This document shows, one piece after another, positions 1-7,795 of a stretch of DNA of 46,443 bases. Positions within the stretch are counted from its first letter, which is position 1. Each line of letters starts with the position of its first letter. The position numbers and the translations under genes are program-made. Below the pieces are notes generated by a model. It saw only the letters and a program-made list of their open reading frames with translations. It ran no database searches and was not told the origin of the DNA. The stretch lies in NCBI GenBank assembly GCA_964653795.1, contig CAZZHO010000008.1, positions 1-46,443 of the forward strand, read 5' to 3'. This stretch comes from JAWPMT01 sp964653795. Its GTDB lineage: Bacteria; Bacteroidota; Bacteroidia; Cytophagales; Cyclobacteriaceae.

Positions 1-13
1 AAACCTTAAAAAA

Positions 14-445
14 ATGGCTTTAGTAAAATATAACCCAGTAAACTATTCTCCACTTGGCTTTAGAAACTTCGTGGATAAATTCTTCAACGATGACTTCTAT
101 GGTGGATCGAGCGTTTCCAGCTTTTCACCTAATGTAGATATCGCTGAAACAGATAAATCATTTGAAATTGATTTCCATCTTCCAGGTTTGAAGAAAGATG
201 ATATCAAAATTGATCTTAACGACGGTCGACTCTCTGTGAGTGGCGAGCGAAAGTTCAAAAACGAAAAAAGCGAGAAGAACTATAAAAGTGTAGAAAGCTA
301 CTACGGTACTTTCAACAGGTCTTTTCAGCTTCCGGAAAACATTGATGCTGATAAAGTTTCAGCTGCCTTCGAAGATGGCGTACTGAAAGTAGTGGTGCCT
401 AAAGACGAAAAGAAATTGGCACAACGCACGATCAGCATCAAATAA
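14..445 (+). CDS. Hsp20/alpha-crystallin small heat shock protein
   Basis: ATP-independent cytoplasmic holdase that binds unfolding proteins and passes them to ATP-driven chaperones. The 143-residue length fits the family. An N-terminal arm of about 35 residues, rich in aromatic residues (FRNFVDKFF), precedes an alpha-crystallin domain (about 37-130) with the typical PNVDIAETD start, the LPGLKKDDIKI strand, the GERK turn and the DGVLKVVVPK strand; a short tail ends in TISIK, which resembles the I-x-I anchor used for oligomer assembly. Only 13 bases precede the start, so the promoter cannot be read. A good intrinsic terminator follows at 485-516, so the gene probably ends its own transcript. 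Family assignment is firm. Confidence 0.96.
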   Translation: MALVKYNPVNYSPLGFRNFVDKFFNDDFYGGSSVSSFSPNVDIAETDKSFEIDFHLPGLKKDDIKIDLNDGRLSVSGERKFKNEKSEKNYKSVESYYGTFNRSFQLPENIDADKVSAAFEDGVLKVVVPKDEKKLAQRTISIK

Positions 446-484
446 GACTCTTTTCATGAGTAGGTGAGTTTAGGTTAGGTTGAT

Positions 485-516
485 GGGGCGGGTCTTTTGG
501 TTCGCCCCTCTTTTTT
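485..516 (+). terminator. Intrinsic terminator after hsp20
   Basis: GGGGCG (485-490) pairs with CGCCCC (503-508) around a 12-nt loop, and the stem is followed by TCTTTTTT. It lies 40 bases after the Hsp20 stop and has the right polarity. Confidence 0.75.
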
Positions 517-637
517 GGTTAAATCATGTTAATGCTTGTAAATAAAATTGCCTGGGATGCGTATTGATGTAGAACCTATAATGGTCATTCTAAGTAATAT
601 TATAAGCAGAGGTTAGAAACGGCATATTGATTCAGAT

Positions 638-2152
638 ATGAAAACACGACAATTAGTTTTTGCGATGATCATCTCTTCCATCATGGGAGGAGCCATCGCT
701 ATTTCAGGATATACATTTTTAAACCCGAGACAAGATCAGGTACAGACTTACCCATCAAGTTTGGCTTCAGGAAATTCCGTGCCCATTAGCTATACTAATT
801 ATGTGGCTGATACGGTGGACGTGAAAGTGCCTGGTGGACTCAATTTTGTAAGCGCTGCTGGCGCTTCTACTCCGTCCGTTGTGCACATCAGGACTACTTA
901 TACGGGTTCTTCTAGAAGTACAAGAACTCCATTTGATGATCTATTTCGGGACTACTTCGGGGATAGAACACCACGAAATGAGGATTCCAGGTCCCCCCAA
1001 GCCCGTGGGTCAGGATCTGGCGTGATCATTTCTAATGATGGTTACATCGTGACAAACAATCACGTAATTGATGATGCGGACGAGATTGAAGTGTTGCTCA
1101 ATGACAACCGCACTTATCCCGCCGAGGTGATCGGTGTGGACCCCAATACAGATCTTGCGGTCATCAAGGTCAATGAAAGCGGTCTTGAGGCTGTCCAGTG
1201 GGGCAACTCCGATGATCTTCAGATTGGCGAATGGGTACTTGCTGTTGGCAACCCTTTTGAGTTCAGGTCTACGGTTACAGCAGGTATTGTCAGTGCCAAG
1301 GCCAGGAATATCAATATTCTAAGAGGTAGAAATAGAGGCTCCAATTTGTCCATTGAGGCCTTTATCCAAACAGATGCAGCTGTAAACCCTGGAAACAGTG
1401 GAGGCGCCTTGGTCAACTTGAGAGGTGAGTTGGTGGGGATTAATACCGCTATAGCCTCTCCGACAGGAAGTTTCGCAGGCTATTCTTTTGCAGTTCCAGT
1501 AACGCTTGTAAAGAAAGTGGCGGAAGACTTAATGGAATTCGGCACTGTACAACGTGCGTTGCTCGGCGTGAGCATAGTCAATGTCAGCGCGCAATTGGCA
1601 GAAGATCAGGATTTGGATTTACTGAAAGGTATCTATGTGGCGCAGGTGCAGCCTAATAGTTCTGCCCAGGAAGCAGGTATCAAAGAAGGAGATGTGATTG
1701 TGGCGATTGATGGTAGGGAAGTGAATAATGTTTCTGAACTGCAGGAGCAGGTGGCGTTGAATCGTCCTGGAGATGAGATCGATGTGGATTACGTGAGGGA
1801 TGGACGAAGAAAATCGGTCAAGGCTAAATTGAAAAATACGTTTGGTACTACAGAGGTCGTGGCGATAAGTGCTGACAACTTTAGTACTGAGGGCGCGACA
1901 TTCGCGGAACTCAGCAGCAAGGATAAAGAGGATCTTGGCATTGATAGCGGTGTAAAATTGGAGCGATTAGAAGGTGGCAAGTGGCAAGAAGCCGGTATCA
2001 AGGAGGGATTCATAGTAACGAGAATAGATCGTCAGGAAATTGAAGGGTTGGATGATCTGATTGCCTCTGTTGAGCGGCCATCAGGCGAGGGAATGTTGAT
2101 AGAAGGTTATTATCCTGATGGTAAAAAGGCCTTTTACGGCATAGGTTGGTAG
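638..2152 (+). CDS. HtrA/DegP-family periplasmic serine protease (first copy)
   Basis: Envelope protease/chaperone that degrades misfolded periplasmic proteins. An N-terminal hydrophobic segment (residues 6-28) serves as signal peptide or anchor. The trypsin-like domain (about 75-300) keeps the whole triad: His142 in TNNHVI, Asp172 in TDLAVIKV and Ser254 in GNSGGAL. A PDZ domain follows (about 305-400), then a second, shorter PDZ-like domain (about 415-504), so the order is protease-PDZ-PDZ as in DegP/DegQ. A paralogue with the same layout lies at 44933-46378. The gene is monocistronic: a strong terminator stands at 2175-2203. No sigma-E or Cpx-type regulator gene is next to it. Which of the two copies is the DegP equivalent cannot be decided from sequence. 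Confidence 0.95.
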   Translation: MKTRQLVFAMIISSIMGGAIAISGYTFLNPRQDQVQTYPSSLASGNSVPISYTNYVADTVDVKVPGGLNFVSAAGASTPSVVHIRTTYTGSSRSTRTPFDDLFRDYFGDRTPRNEDSRSPQARGSGSGVIISNDGYIVTNNHVIDDADEIEVLLNDNRTYPAEVIGVDPNTDLAVIKVNESGLEAVQWGNSDDLQIGEWVLAVGNPFEFRSTVTAGIVSAKARNINILRGRNRGSNLSIEAFIQTDAAVNPGNSGGALVNLRGELVGINTAIASPTGSFAGYSFAVPVTLVKKVAEDLMEFGTVQRALLGVSIVNVSAQLAEDQDLDLLKGIYVAQVQPNSSAQEAGIKEGDVIVAIDGREVNNVSELQEQVALNRPGDEIDVDYVRDGRRKSVKAKLKNTFGTTEVVAISADNFSTEGATFAELSSKDKEDLGIDSGVKLERLEGGKWQEAGIKEGFIVTRIDRQEIEGLDDLIASVERPSGEGMLIEGYYPDGKKAFYGIGW

Positions 2153-2174
2153 TATAAATTTTCATTTTTCAACT

Positions 2175-2203
2175 AGGTCATCTCGAATGAGATGACCTTT
2201 TTT
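2175..2203 (+). terminator. Intrinsic terminator after the first HtrA gene
   Basis: A perfect 10-bp stem, AGGTCATCTC (2175-2184) with GAGATGACCT (2189-2198), GAAT loop, followed by a T run to 2203. Confidence 0.9.
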
Positions 2204-2241
2204 ATTGATAAAGAAGCTAAGAATTCAACTAAATTTCGGAC

Positions 2242-2877
2242 ATGAAGATTTTCCTCACGTGGGCGTTTTTGATTGTAGGGCTGCATCTGTTTGGTCAGCC
2301 TCTGATGGGTGGATATATGTCCTTCACAGAATATGAGGTCAATAAACCTACTTATGCCGGCAACTATTTCTTAGTTGAAAAAAGATCCAAGGCTGAAATC
2401 ATTCTAGGAGGAGGTAATGATTATAAAATTCTTTCAGCCAATAAGAACATTCCGCAGAATACGGTGAAGAAGAGACTTTGGGGAGTTGTAAAAAATGATA
2501 CGCTGTATTTAAATGCTAAAATGGTCACAGACATAGTCTGGTATTCACTTGTACACGAGCTAGGAAGATTTGACTATGTGACTTTTCCTTTTCCTATTGA
2601 TAAGAATATTCAATACAACCTTGGTTTGAATTACACCCATGGTACAGATGTCCGGAGCAATTCCACAGGAAGAATGTCTGGAAAGAAGTTGGCGACCAGC
2701 AGGCTTCCTTTTGTTTTTGATTCTGATACAGGTGACTTGACCTATCTCACCTCTGAAAGCTTGTTTCAATTATTGAAACCCAATCCTGATCTACAAAAGC
2801 GATTTGATAGTGAGGAAGATAAGCTCAATCCCGAAACCATCAAGCAATACCTTAAAGAGCTAAACGAGTCTCTATAA
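2242..2877 (+). CDS. Secreted protein of unknown function
   Basis: 211 residues with a signal peptide ending near FGQ (residue 19). The mature part begins GGYMSFTEYEVNKPTY and contains WGVVKNDTLYLNAKM, a layout I associate with the Bacteroidota family DUF6563, but that link is from memory and weak. Function unknown. A promoter-like TTG (2209-2211) with TAAATTTC (2230-2237, one mismatch to TAnnTTTG) sits only 4 bases before the ATG, which would give an almost leaderless mRNA. The stop codon interlocks with the stop of the response regulator on the other strand (2872-2877). Confidence 0.8.
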   Translation: MKIFLTWAFLIVGLHLFGQPLMGGYMSFTEYEVNKPTYAGNYFLVEKRSKAEIILGGGNDYKILSANKNIPQNTVKKRLWGVVKNDTLYLNAKMVTDIVWYSLVHELGRFDYVTFPFPIDKNIQYNLGLNYTHGTDVRSNSTGRMSGKKLATSRLPFVFDSDTGDLTYLTSESLFQLLKPNPDLQKRFDSEEDKLNPETIKQYLKELNESL

Positions 2878-3633
2878 ACCCATTTTAGATTGAAAGAGTG
2901 CTTTCCGACTTTGACTCAACTTCACTGTAATGTTGTGAGAGAGATGAACTAGTAAGTTGCGGGGCTCATATTGCTCCAGTGTCTTTACTTCATTCAGTCT
3001 GATGATCGCTGTTCGGTGACTCCTGAAGAATTGGTCTGGATCAAGTCTTGTTTCCAGGTAATCCATGCTTTGGCGAATGAGGAATTTATCCTCAGCGGTT
3101 CGTACCCATACATATTGATCTGCAGATTCGATAGCTATAATGTCGGTAACATCTATGAAGGACGTTTTAGTGTTTTCCCGGTAAGTAAGCTTCTGAAGGA
3201 ATTTGCCTTTTGATTGCTTGGATTCCAGCTCTTCCAGGAGTGACTCATACAAGCTGGTTTTATCCAGTTTACTGGAGATATGAACTTCGGCCTTGCTAAT
3301 GGCTTGACTTAGACGTTCGGGATTGATGGGTTTAAGTAAGTAATCGACAGCATTGAGCTCAAAAGCGTTGATTGCATATTCGTCATAGGCTGTCACAAAA
3401 ATTGTGTGAGGACGTACGTGTAGCGCTTTCAATACCTCAATGCCACTCTTGTCCGGCATATCGATATCCAGGAAAATTAGATCAGGATTTAGCTCTTGAA
3501 TTACGGATACAGCCTCAGAACCATTCTTGGCTTCACCGATAATTACTATTTGTGGGTGCTCTTTCAAATAGATCTTCAATAGCTCGCGGGCATCTCTTTC
3601 GTCATCTATTATGATTGCTCTTAGGTTGGTCAT
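2872..3633 (-). CDS. LytTR-type response regulator
   Basis: Cytoplasmic DNA-binding response regulator, 253 residues. The receiver domain (about 4-120) has the acidic pair Asp10-Asp11, the phospho-acceptor Asp56 in FLDIDMP, and the conserved Lys in LLKPI. A LytTR domain (about 145-250) follows, with the typical IIAIESADQYVWVRT, RQSMDYLE and FFRSHRTAIIRL elements. Its start overlaps the kinase stop by 4 nt (ATGA at 3630-3633), so kinase and regulator are translationally coupled and form a two-component pair. The target is unknown; the two secreted proteins upstream in the same operon are natural candidates for regulated or sensed functions. Confidence 0.95.
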   Translation of the reverse strand: MTNLRAIIIDDERDARELLKIYLKEHPQIVIIGEAKNGSEAVSVIQELNPDLIFLDIDMPDKSGIEVLKALHVRPHTIFVTAYDEYAINAFELNAVDYLLKPINPERLSQAISKAEVHISSKLDKTSLYESLLEELESKQSKGKFLQKLTYRENTKTSFIDVTDIIAIESADQYVWVRTAEDKFLIRQSMDYLETRLDPDQFFRSHRTAIIRLNEVKTLEQYEPRNLLVHLSHNITVKLSQSRKALFQSKMGL

Positions 3634-4697
3634 ACAGGAATTCTGATAGTGGCTAAGGTGCCTATTTCATGAGGTGCGATACTGAAAGTCGCCACTCCCT
3701 GGTATAGTGCTTTCAGCCTTTCTTTGACATTGGAAAGTCCAATGCCATCTGATGATCTGGAGAATTTCGGTCCCTCATTCACTATAGCAACTTCCAACCA
3801 ACCATCATCTAGATTCGTGGTAATAGTGATCTTGTTAGCGACAGAGGATTTTGAGATGCCATGCTTGATCGCATTTTCGACAATAGTTTGGAGAATGAAG
3901 CTAGGAAACTCTTCCTTGAGAGATGCTTCGTCGATTTCGTAAAGAACGTCCAAATCTTCGAATCGATTCATTTCGATCCCTAAGTAGGTCTGGACAATTT
4001 TTAGTTCTTGCTCCAGGGTGCTGATCTGCCTTTCGTTACTGTCAAGAGACATTCGTAATAAGTCACTCAGTGAGGTCGTCATGTTGATGGCTACGGACGA
4101 TTTTTCCTGCTTGATAGAGCTCACGATGTTGTTGAGGGTATTGAACAAGAAATGTGGCTGCATTTGCATCTTGAGAAATTTTAATCTACTAACAAGCAGT
4201 TCCTTTTCGAAATTGGCCGCCCTTAGATCCTTTTCCCTTACTTCCTCGAAGTAAATCCTGGCATGAGCTACTACGATAATGGCGATGTAGATAAAGAAGT
4301 GCCAATGAAAAAGATTCAGGAATAAAGCTTGAAAAATGCCGGTGATGGATTCCCAGGTAAAAGTACCCTGATCAAAATTCCATATAGCACTATAGGCCAG
4401 CAGGTAGAGGAGTACAATGATTATTGCCACCGGAAGATGGATTGACAGGTTCTTTAGAAGATTCTCCCGATCTATCCGAAAAGTCTGTCCCAGGTAGAAG
4501 ATCCCAGGTGTCACAATCCCCCAAAGCCACCAGACTAATAGCTGAATTTTCAGATATCCCCACCAGGAAGCGTCTGAACCTCCTGAAACAGCCCTTAGGT
4601 AAAGCTGTGTAGAAGTGAACAAAGCAACAATAGTCCACACCAAGAAGCTGATGATGAGATTTCTGGAAGCAAAGGGTTTCAGACTTTTGGAGACCAC
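3630..4697 (-). CDS. LytS-type membrane sensor histidine kinase
   Basis: 355 residues, partner of the LytTR regulator encoded next. Four hydrophobic segments (about 14-35, 50-70, 88-104 and 120-145) form the membrane part. A short linker leads to the His_kinase domain with the phospho-acceptor His182 in QMQPHFLFNTLN, then an HATPase_c domain (about 265-353) with NAIKHGI and the glycine box SDGIGLSNVKERL. No separate extracytoplasmic sensor domain is visible, so the signal is probably read in the membrane or from a partner protein. Start: GTG at 4697, 18 nt after the DOMON stop and preceded by AGAAGG; no ATG is available near the first helix. The kinase identity is firm, the signal unknown. 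Confidence 0.94.
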   Translation of the reverse strand: MVSKSLKPFASRNLIISFLVWTIVALFTSTQLYLRAVSGGSDASWWGYLKIQLLVWWLWGIVTPGIFYLGQTFRIDRENLLKNLSIHLPVAIIIVLLYLLAYSAIWNFDQGTFTWESITGIFQALFLNLFHWHFFIYIAIIVVAHARIYFEEVREKDLRAANFEKELLVSRLKFLKMQMQPHFLFNTLNNIVSSIKQEKSSVAINMTTSLSDLLRMSLDSNERQISTLEQELKIVQTYLGIEMNRFEDLDVLYEIDEASLKEEFPSFILQTIVENAIKHGISKSSVANKITITTNLDDGWLEVAIVNEGPKFSRSSDGIGLSNVKERLKALYQGVATFSIAPHEIGTLATIRIPV

Positions 4698-4715
4698 CTT
4701 CTAAAGGTATAAAGA

Positions 4716-5213
4716 TCAATTTTTTTCAAGTTTGAATGGGATATGTTTCCTCATGTGTGAGTGATGCCCAAAATCATCACTGACGCTATAAGCCATGATG
4801 AGCCAGAAAGATTCTCCCAATTGGTGAGCATAATCATAGTTGTCTTTTGAAGGGAGGGGCATCTTGAAAGTGATAGTGGTCCCCTCTTCATCTTCAGAGA
4901 AGTCCTGGATGCTCACATCGTTGCTACCACCTAATCGGACATCTTCCAAAGGGTTACCCACACCCCGTACGTACATGTCCAGATGTTTGGCCCGACTTCC
5001 TTGTACTGTCAATAATATGAGGTCACTTTTTGCGATGCTATTTGTGGAATTGAAGCCTATTCCAACCCAACCCTTAGTGGGCCCAAACAGCGTGAATTCG
5101 ATGCTGTCATCCTCGATGAGGTAACCCATTTTCATACCACCAACAGTGACATTCCCCTGAGCGAAAGCGCCCAAGGGAATCACCATCATAAGAATTAAAA
5201 CGAACCTATACAT
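4716..5213 (-). CDS. Secreted DOMON-domain protein
   Basis: 165 residues with a signal peptide (MYRFVLILMMVIPLGAFAQ). The remainder is a single DOMON-like beta-sandwich: the strand GWVGIGFNS, the aspartate strand SDLILLTVQG, and a C-terminal DDFGHHSHMRKH segment. DOMON domains bind haem or sugars; the His-rich end and the Met in GMKMGY fit a haem ligand pair, but this is inference. Its ATG overlaps the stop of the upstream NTF2-like gene (TAATG at 5211-5215), and the LytS gene follows after 18 nt. This suggests a periplasmic redox or ligand-binding protein working with the two-component system. Confidence 0.85.
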   Translation of the reverse strand: MYRFVLILMMVIPLGAFAQGNVTVGGMKMGYLIEDDSIEFTLFGPTKGWVGIGFNSTNSIAKSDLILLTVQGSRAKHLDMYVRGVGNPLEDVRLGGSNDVSIQDFSEDEEGTTITFKMPLPSKDNYDYAHQLGESFWLIMAYSVSDDFGHHSHMRKHIPFKLEKN

Positions 5214-5641
5214 TAAGCTGAGACGATATCAACCAATATTCCTACAATGATCCACTTGCCATCCTGCTTAGCAAGAGAAAGCTGGTAATAAAAGTCATAC
5301 TCATCGCTAATCGCACTGAGCGTGACCGTCGCTGAGTTGCCTCGTAAAATTTTTGCTGACTTATGGCTGATCTTCCTGGGTGTACCACCGAGTTTTTTGT
5401 CAGCTACCATTTGGATGAAGTCACTTCCTTTGAAAGGCATGAGCTTATCCCCCATGGTGACATACTGATACATGTCAGCATGCAAAATGCTTTTCAATTT
5501 TTCTGCATCATTTACATCTACGACTTTCACAAACTGCTCCGCGACTTTCTTGATTTCATCAGTGGAATTAGGAGCGCCCGCTTTCACCATTTGAGCGAAA
5601 GCGATAAATAGGACTAGTAATAATGGAGTTTTCATTTTCAT
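5213..5641 (-). CDS. Secreted NTF2-like (lumazine-binding-like) protein
   Basis: 142 residues. After a signal peptide (ending near VKAG) comes one NTF2/SnoaL-type cone: helix IKKVAEQFVKVVDVNDAEKLKSIL, the HADMYQYVTMG strand, then a beta-sheet ending GKWIIVGILVDIV. It resembles the secreted Lumazine_bd_2 family of Bacteroidota, which has no established enzymatic role. It is the first gene of a four-gene operon (NTF2-like, DOMON, LytS kinase, LytTR regulator), joined by a 1-nt overlap to the DOMON gene. The 236-bp region upstream (5642-5877) presumably carries the operon promoter. Confidence 0.85.
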   Translation of the reverse strand: MKMKTPLLLVLFIAFAQMVKAGAPNSTDEIKKVAEQFVKVVDVNDAEKLKSILHADMYQYVTMGDKLMPFKGSDFIQMVADKKLGGTPRKISHKSAKILRGNSATVTLSAISDEYDFYYQLSLAKQDGKWIIVGILVDIVSA

Positions 5642-5877
5642 TAAGTTTTGTCCGGTTCAACGCTCAGGCGGCTGTGCCTTTTTTGGAATGTCGTGAAACT
5701 GCAGATCTATGTTGTGAAATGGATCTATTGATAAGTCAATACTGGCAAAGAAGGGATGATATTGGATAGCATCTTCCTTAAAATATAATTTTATCAAGTT
5801 AAAATTGTCATAAATAAAGAGTATTTTAATCCGGTGCAATTGGAGTTAACTAACTTGCGATTCCTTAAGACACCACT

Positions 5878-7140
5878 ATGAAAACCACACAACCATTGCT
5901 CCTGCTATTTTTTGGAGTAGTCTCTATTTTTCTTCAAGGCTGTAATAGTCACTATGATCTGACACTCCTGGTGTCCGAGGAGGACGTGCCCGTGATGGAG
6001 AAGATTGCAAATGAAATCAATAACCACTCTGACTTTGAGATCTCAGTAGTTTCTAAAGACCCTCTTACAGAAGTACAGGCCATTGATGAATTGAAATCGG
6101 GAGCTTGTGATCTAACAACTGTTGATAATACCCTTGATTATCACGAGTCGAAAAAGGAACTACGAACGGTCATTCCATTCTTTCATGAAGTATTGGTTGT
6201 GGCCTCCAGGTTTGAGATGTCTCATGATGAAATGTATGACAAGATCAAATCAGGCAACTATATGGTATTGACCAAGGAAGTGGATGAGTTAGACTTTTTC
6301 AAAAGACTAATTCCCAACTTCACTGGCGATACAACGATCAATTATAGACTTGAGAACCACTATGATCTAAAGCAAGATTTTGCCAATTATGACCTCCTGC
6401 TGTTCTTCAGCGCTTTGGAAAATCATGAGCTCGGGGAAATGCTTTTCAGAAAGGAGGCCTACCTATTTTCTCTGGATAAAGATGAGACAATCGGCCAGGG
6501 TTCTTTTATTGAAGGGTTCTGCCAGTCTTACAAAAAGACTACTCCTTATATCCTTTCCCGTTTTGCTTTTGGCGTAGGTCTCGACAAACCAACTTACACT
6601 TTGGCAGTGCATGAACTCTTGATCGCCACCAGCGACCTACCTTCTAAAGTTATTTTTGACCTAATTGGTACGATCCATCAACATCATATTGTACCCATTT
6701 TTGAATCTTCTAACTCCTACACTTTTGAGGTGAACCATCAGGATATCAACCTGAGCTTCCCATTTCATGGAGGCACCATTGATTACATCGATAGAGAGAA
6801 GCCTTCGTTTGTAGAGCGACATTCAGAGTTTATGAGTTTCGTCCTTTCTGCGTTCATTGTGATAGCAGGTCTTTTCGCCAGTTTGAAGGCGACCATGAAC
6901 CAGAAGAAAAAGGATCGAATCGATATCTACTATCACCAGTTGCTGGAGATCAAAGAGCGAGTGCATGACATCCCTACAAAAGAGTTGCGCAACACCTTGA
7001 ATGACATGCAGAAGATAGTCTTCGATCTCTTGATCAAAGAGAAGCTCAGCGCTAACAATGAGTTCGTCATCTTCATGATGCTTTGGGATGAGATCCACCA
7101 CGAGATGGTGACGCGCGAAGAAGAGAAAGTAATTGCTTAA
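5878..7140 (+). CDS. TAXI/TRAP-like solute-binding lipoprotein with C-terminal anchor and coiled coil
   Basis: 420 residues. A lipobox (FLQGC, Cys22) marks export and lipidation. Residues about 30-300 look like a periplasmic binding protein of the TAXI type: LTLLVSEEDVPVMEKIANEIN start, a LKSGACDLTTVDNTLDY segment, and HELLIATSDLPSKVIFDLI near the end. Then come a transmembrane helix (about 316-335, FVLSAFIVIAGLFASL), a basic stop-transfer segment (NQKKKDR), and about 80 cytoplasmic residues predicted as helix/coiled coil. Family members with this tail exist, but no TRAP permease genes are nearby, so a sensing or scaffold role is as likely as transport. Fold assignment moderate; function open. 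Confidence 0.75.
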   Translation: MKTTQPLLLLFFGVVSIFLQGCNSHYDLTLLVSEEDVPVMEKIANEINNHSDFEISVVSKDPLTEVQAIDELKSGACDLTTVDNTLDYHESKKELRTVIPFFHEVLVVASRFEMSHDEMYDKIKSGNYMVLTKEVDELDFFKRLIPNFTGDTTINYRLENHYDLKQDFANYDLLLFFSALENHELGEMLFRKEAYLFSLDKDETIGQGSFIEGFCQSYKKTTPYILSRFAFGVGLDKPTYTLAVHELLIATSDLPSKVIFDLIGTIHQHHIVPIFESSNSYTFEVNHQDINLSFPFHGGTIDYIDREKPSFVERHSEFMSFVLSAFIVIAGLFASLKATMNQKKKDRIDIYYHQLLEIKERVHDIPTKELRNTLNDMQKIVFDLLIKEKLSANNEFVIFMMLWDEIHHEMVTREEEKVIA

Positions 7141-7173
7141 GAGGTTTTAGGACGCCCCTCCGCACAACCCTTT

Positions 7174-7203
7174 CGCCTTAGCCCTCCTCTGGCGGGGCAG
7201 GCG
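7174..7203. repeat. GC-rich imperfect hairpin, possible REP-like element
   Basis: CGCCT (7174-7178) and GCCC (7181-7184) pair with GGGC (7195-7198) and AGGCG (7199-7203), with a 2-nt bulge. It lies in the only wide convergent gap of the window (7141-7233). Neither side has a T run, so it is not a standard intrinsic terminator. The local GC content is far above that of the surroundings. Confidence 0.4.
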
Positions 7204-7233
7204 ATTCCCCAGGAGCAAATTTCTTAAATTCAG

Positions 7234-7767
7234 CTATAGGAGTGTCTTTGCCTTCATGATTGCAGCTAAGCTTAGACTATCAGTGATTTCCCCGTTGAGG
7301 CACATCTCATAAGCCGCATCGAAGGGCATTTTTTTGATGACTAAGTCTTCGCTTTCCTCAAACTCTGTTTCACCTTGTGTGAGATCCATAGCAAGATAGC
7401 CGTATCCAACTTCATTGGTCACGGAGTTTGAGGTATGTATCTTGATGAATTGCTGCCAGTGCTTAGCAGTCAATCCTGTTTCCTCCTTCAGCTCCCTTTT
7501 CGCAGATTCTAGTGGATCAATATTTAATGGTCCTCCGCCCATAGGAATCTCCCATGAGTACTCATCCAACGGGTAGCGATATTGTCCGACGAGCCAGGTG
7601 TTTTGGTTCTCATCAAGGGGTATGATACCAATAGCCAGGTTCTTAAATTGTACGGTTCCGTAGATGCCCTCACCACCGTTTGGGTTGAGAACCTGATCTT
7701 CTATAACAGTGATCCAGGGATTGTCGTAAAGTGTCTTGCTAGAAAGCTTGGTCCATGGGTTCTCCAT
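7234..7767 (-). CDS. Nudix hydrolase, ADP-ribose pyrophosphatase-like
   Basis: 177 residues. Hydrolyses a nucleoside diphosphate linked to another moiety; the overall form (WLVGQYRYPLDEYSWEIPMGGG) is that of ADP-ribose/ADP-sugar pyrophosphatases. The Nudix box spans 77-99 and keeps the metal-binding RELKEETGL core, but the usual first Glu of the box is Ile83 (GGGPLNIDPLESAK). That position is not among the REUxEE metal ligands, so activity is still expected. It is the last gene of the minus-strand series that starts with the TonB receptor, 28 nt downstream of the lipoprotein gene. Exact substrate unknown. Confidence 0.9.
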   Translation of the reverse strand: MENPWTKLSSKTLYDNPWITVIEDQVLNPNGGEGIYGTVQFKNLAIGIIPLDENQNTWLVGQYRYPLDEYSWEIPMGGGPLNIDPLESAKRELKEETGLTAKHWQQFIKIHTSNSVTNEVGYGYLAMDLTQGETEFEESEDLVIKKMPFDAAYEMCLNGEITDSLSLAAIMKAKTLL

Positions 7768-7795
7768 GAGACAAAACTACTATGCATGTAAATCT

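Noticed and set aside
5657..5839. Open frame of 60 codons on the minus strand before the NTF2-like gene
   Set aside because: Starts with TTG, has no signal or domain, and fills the region expected to hold the operon promoter.
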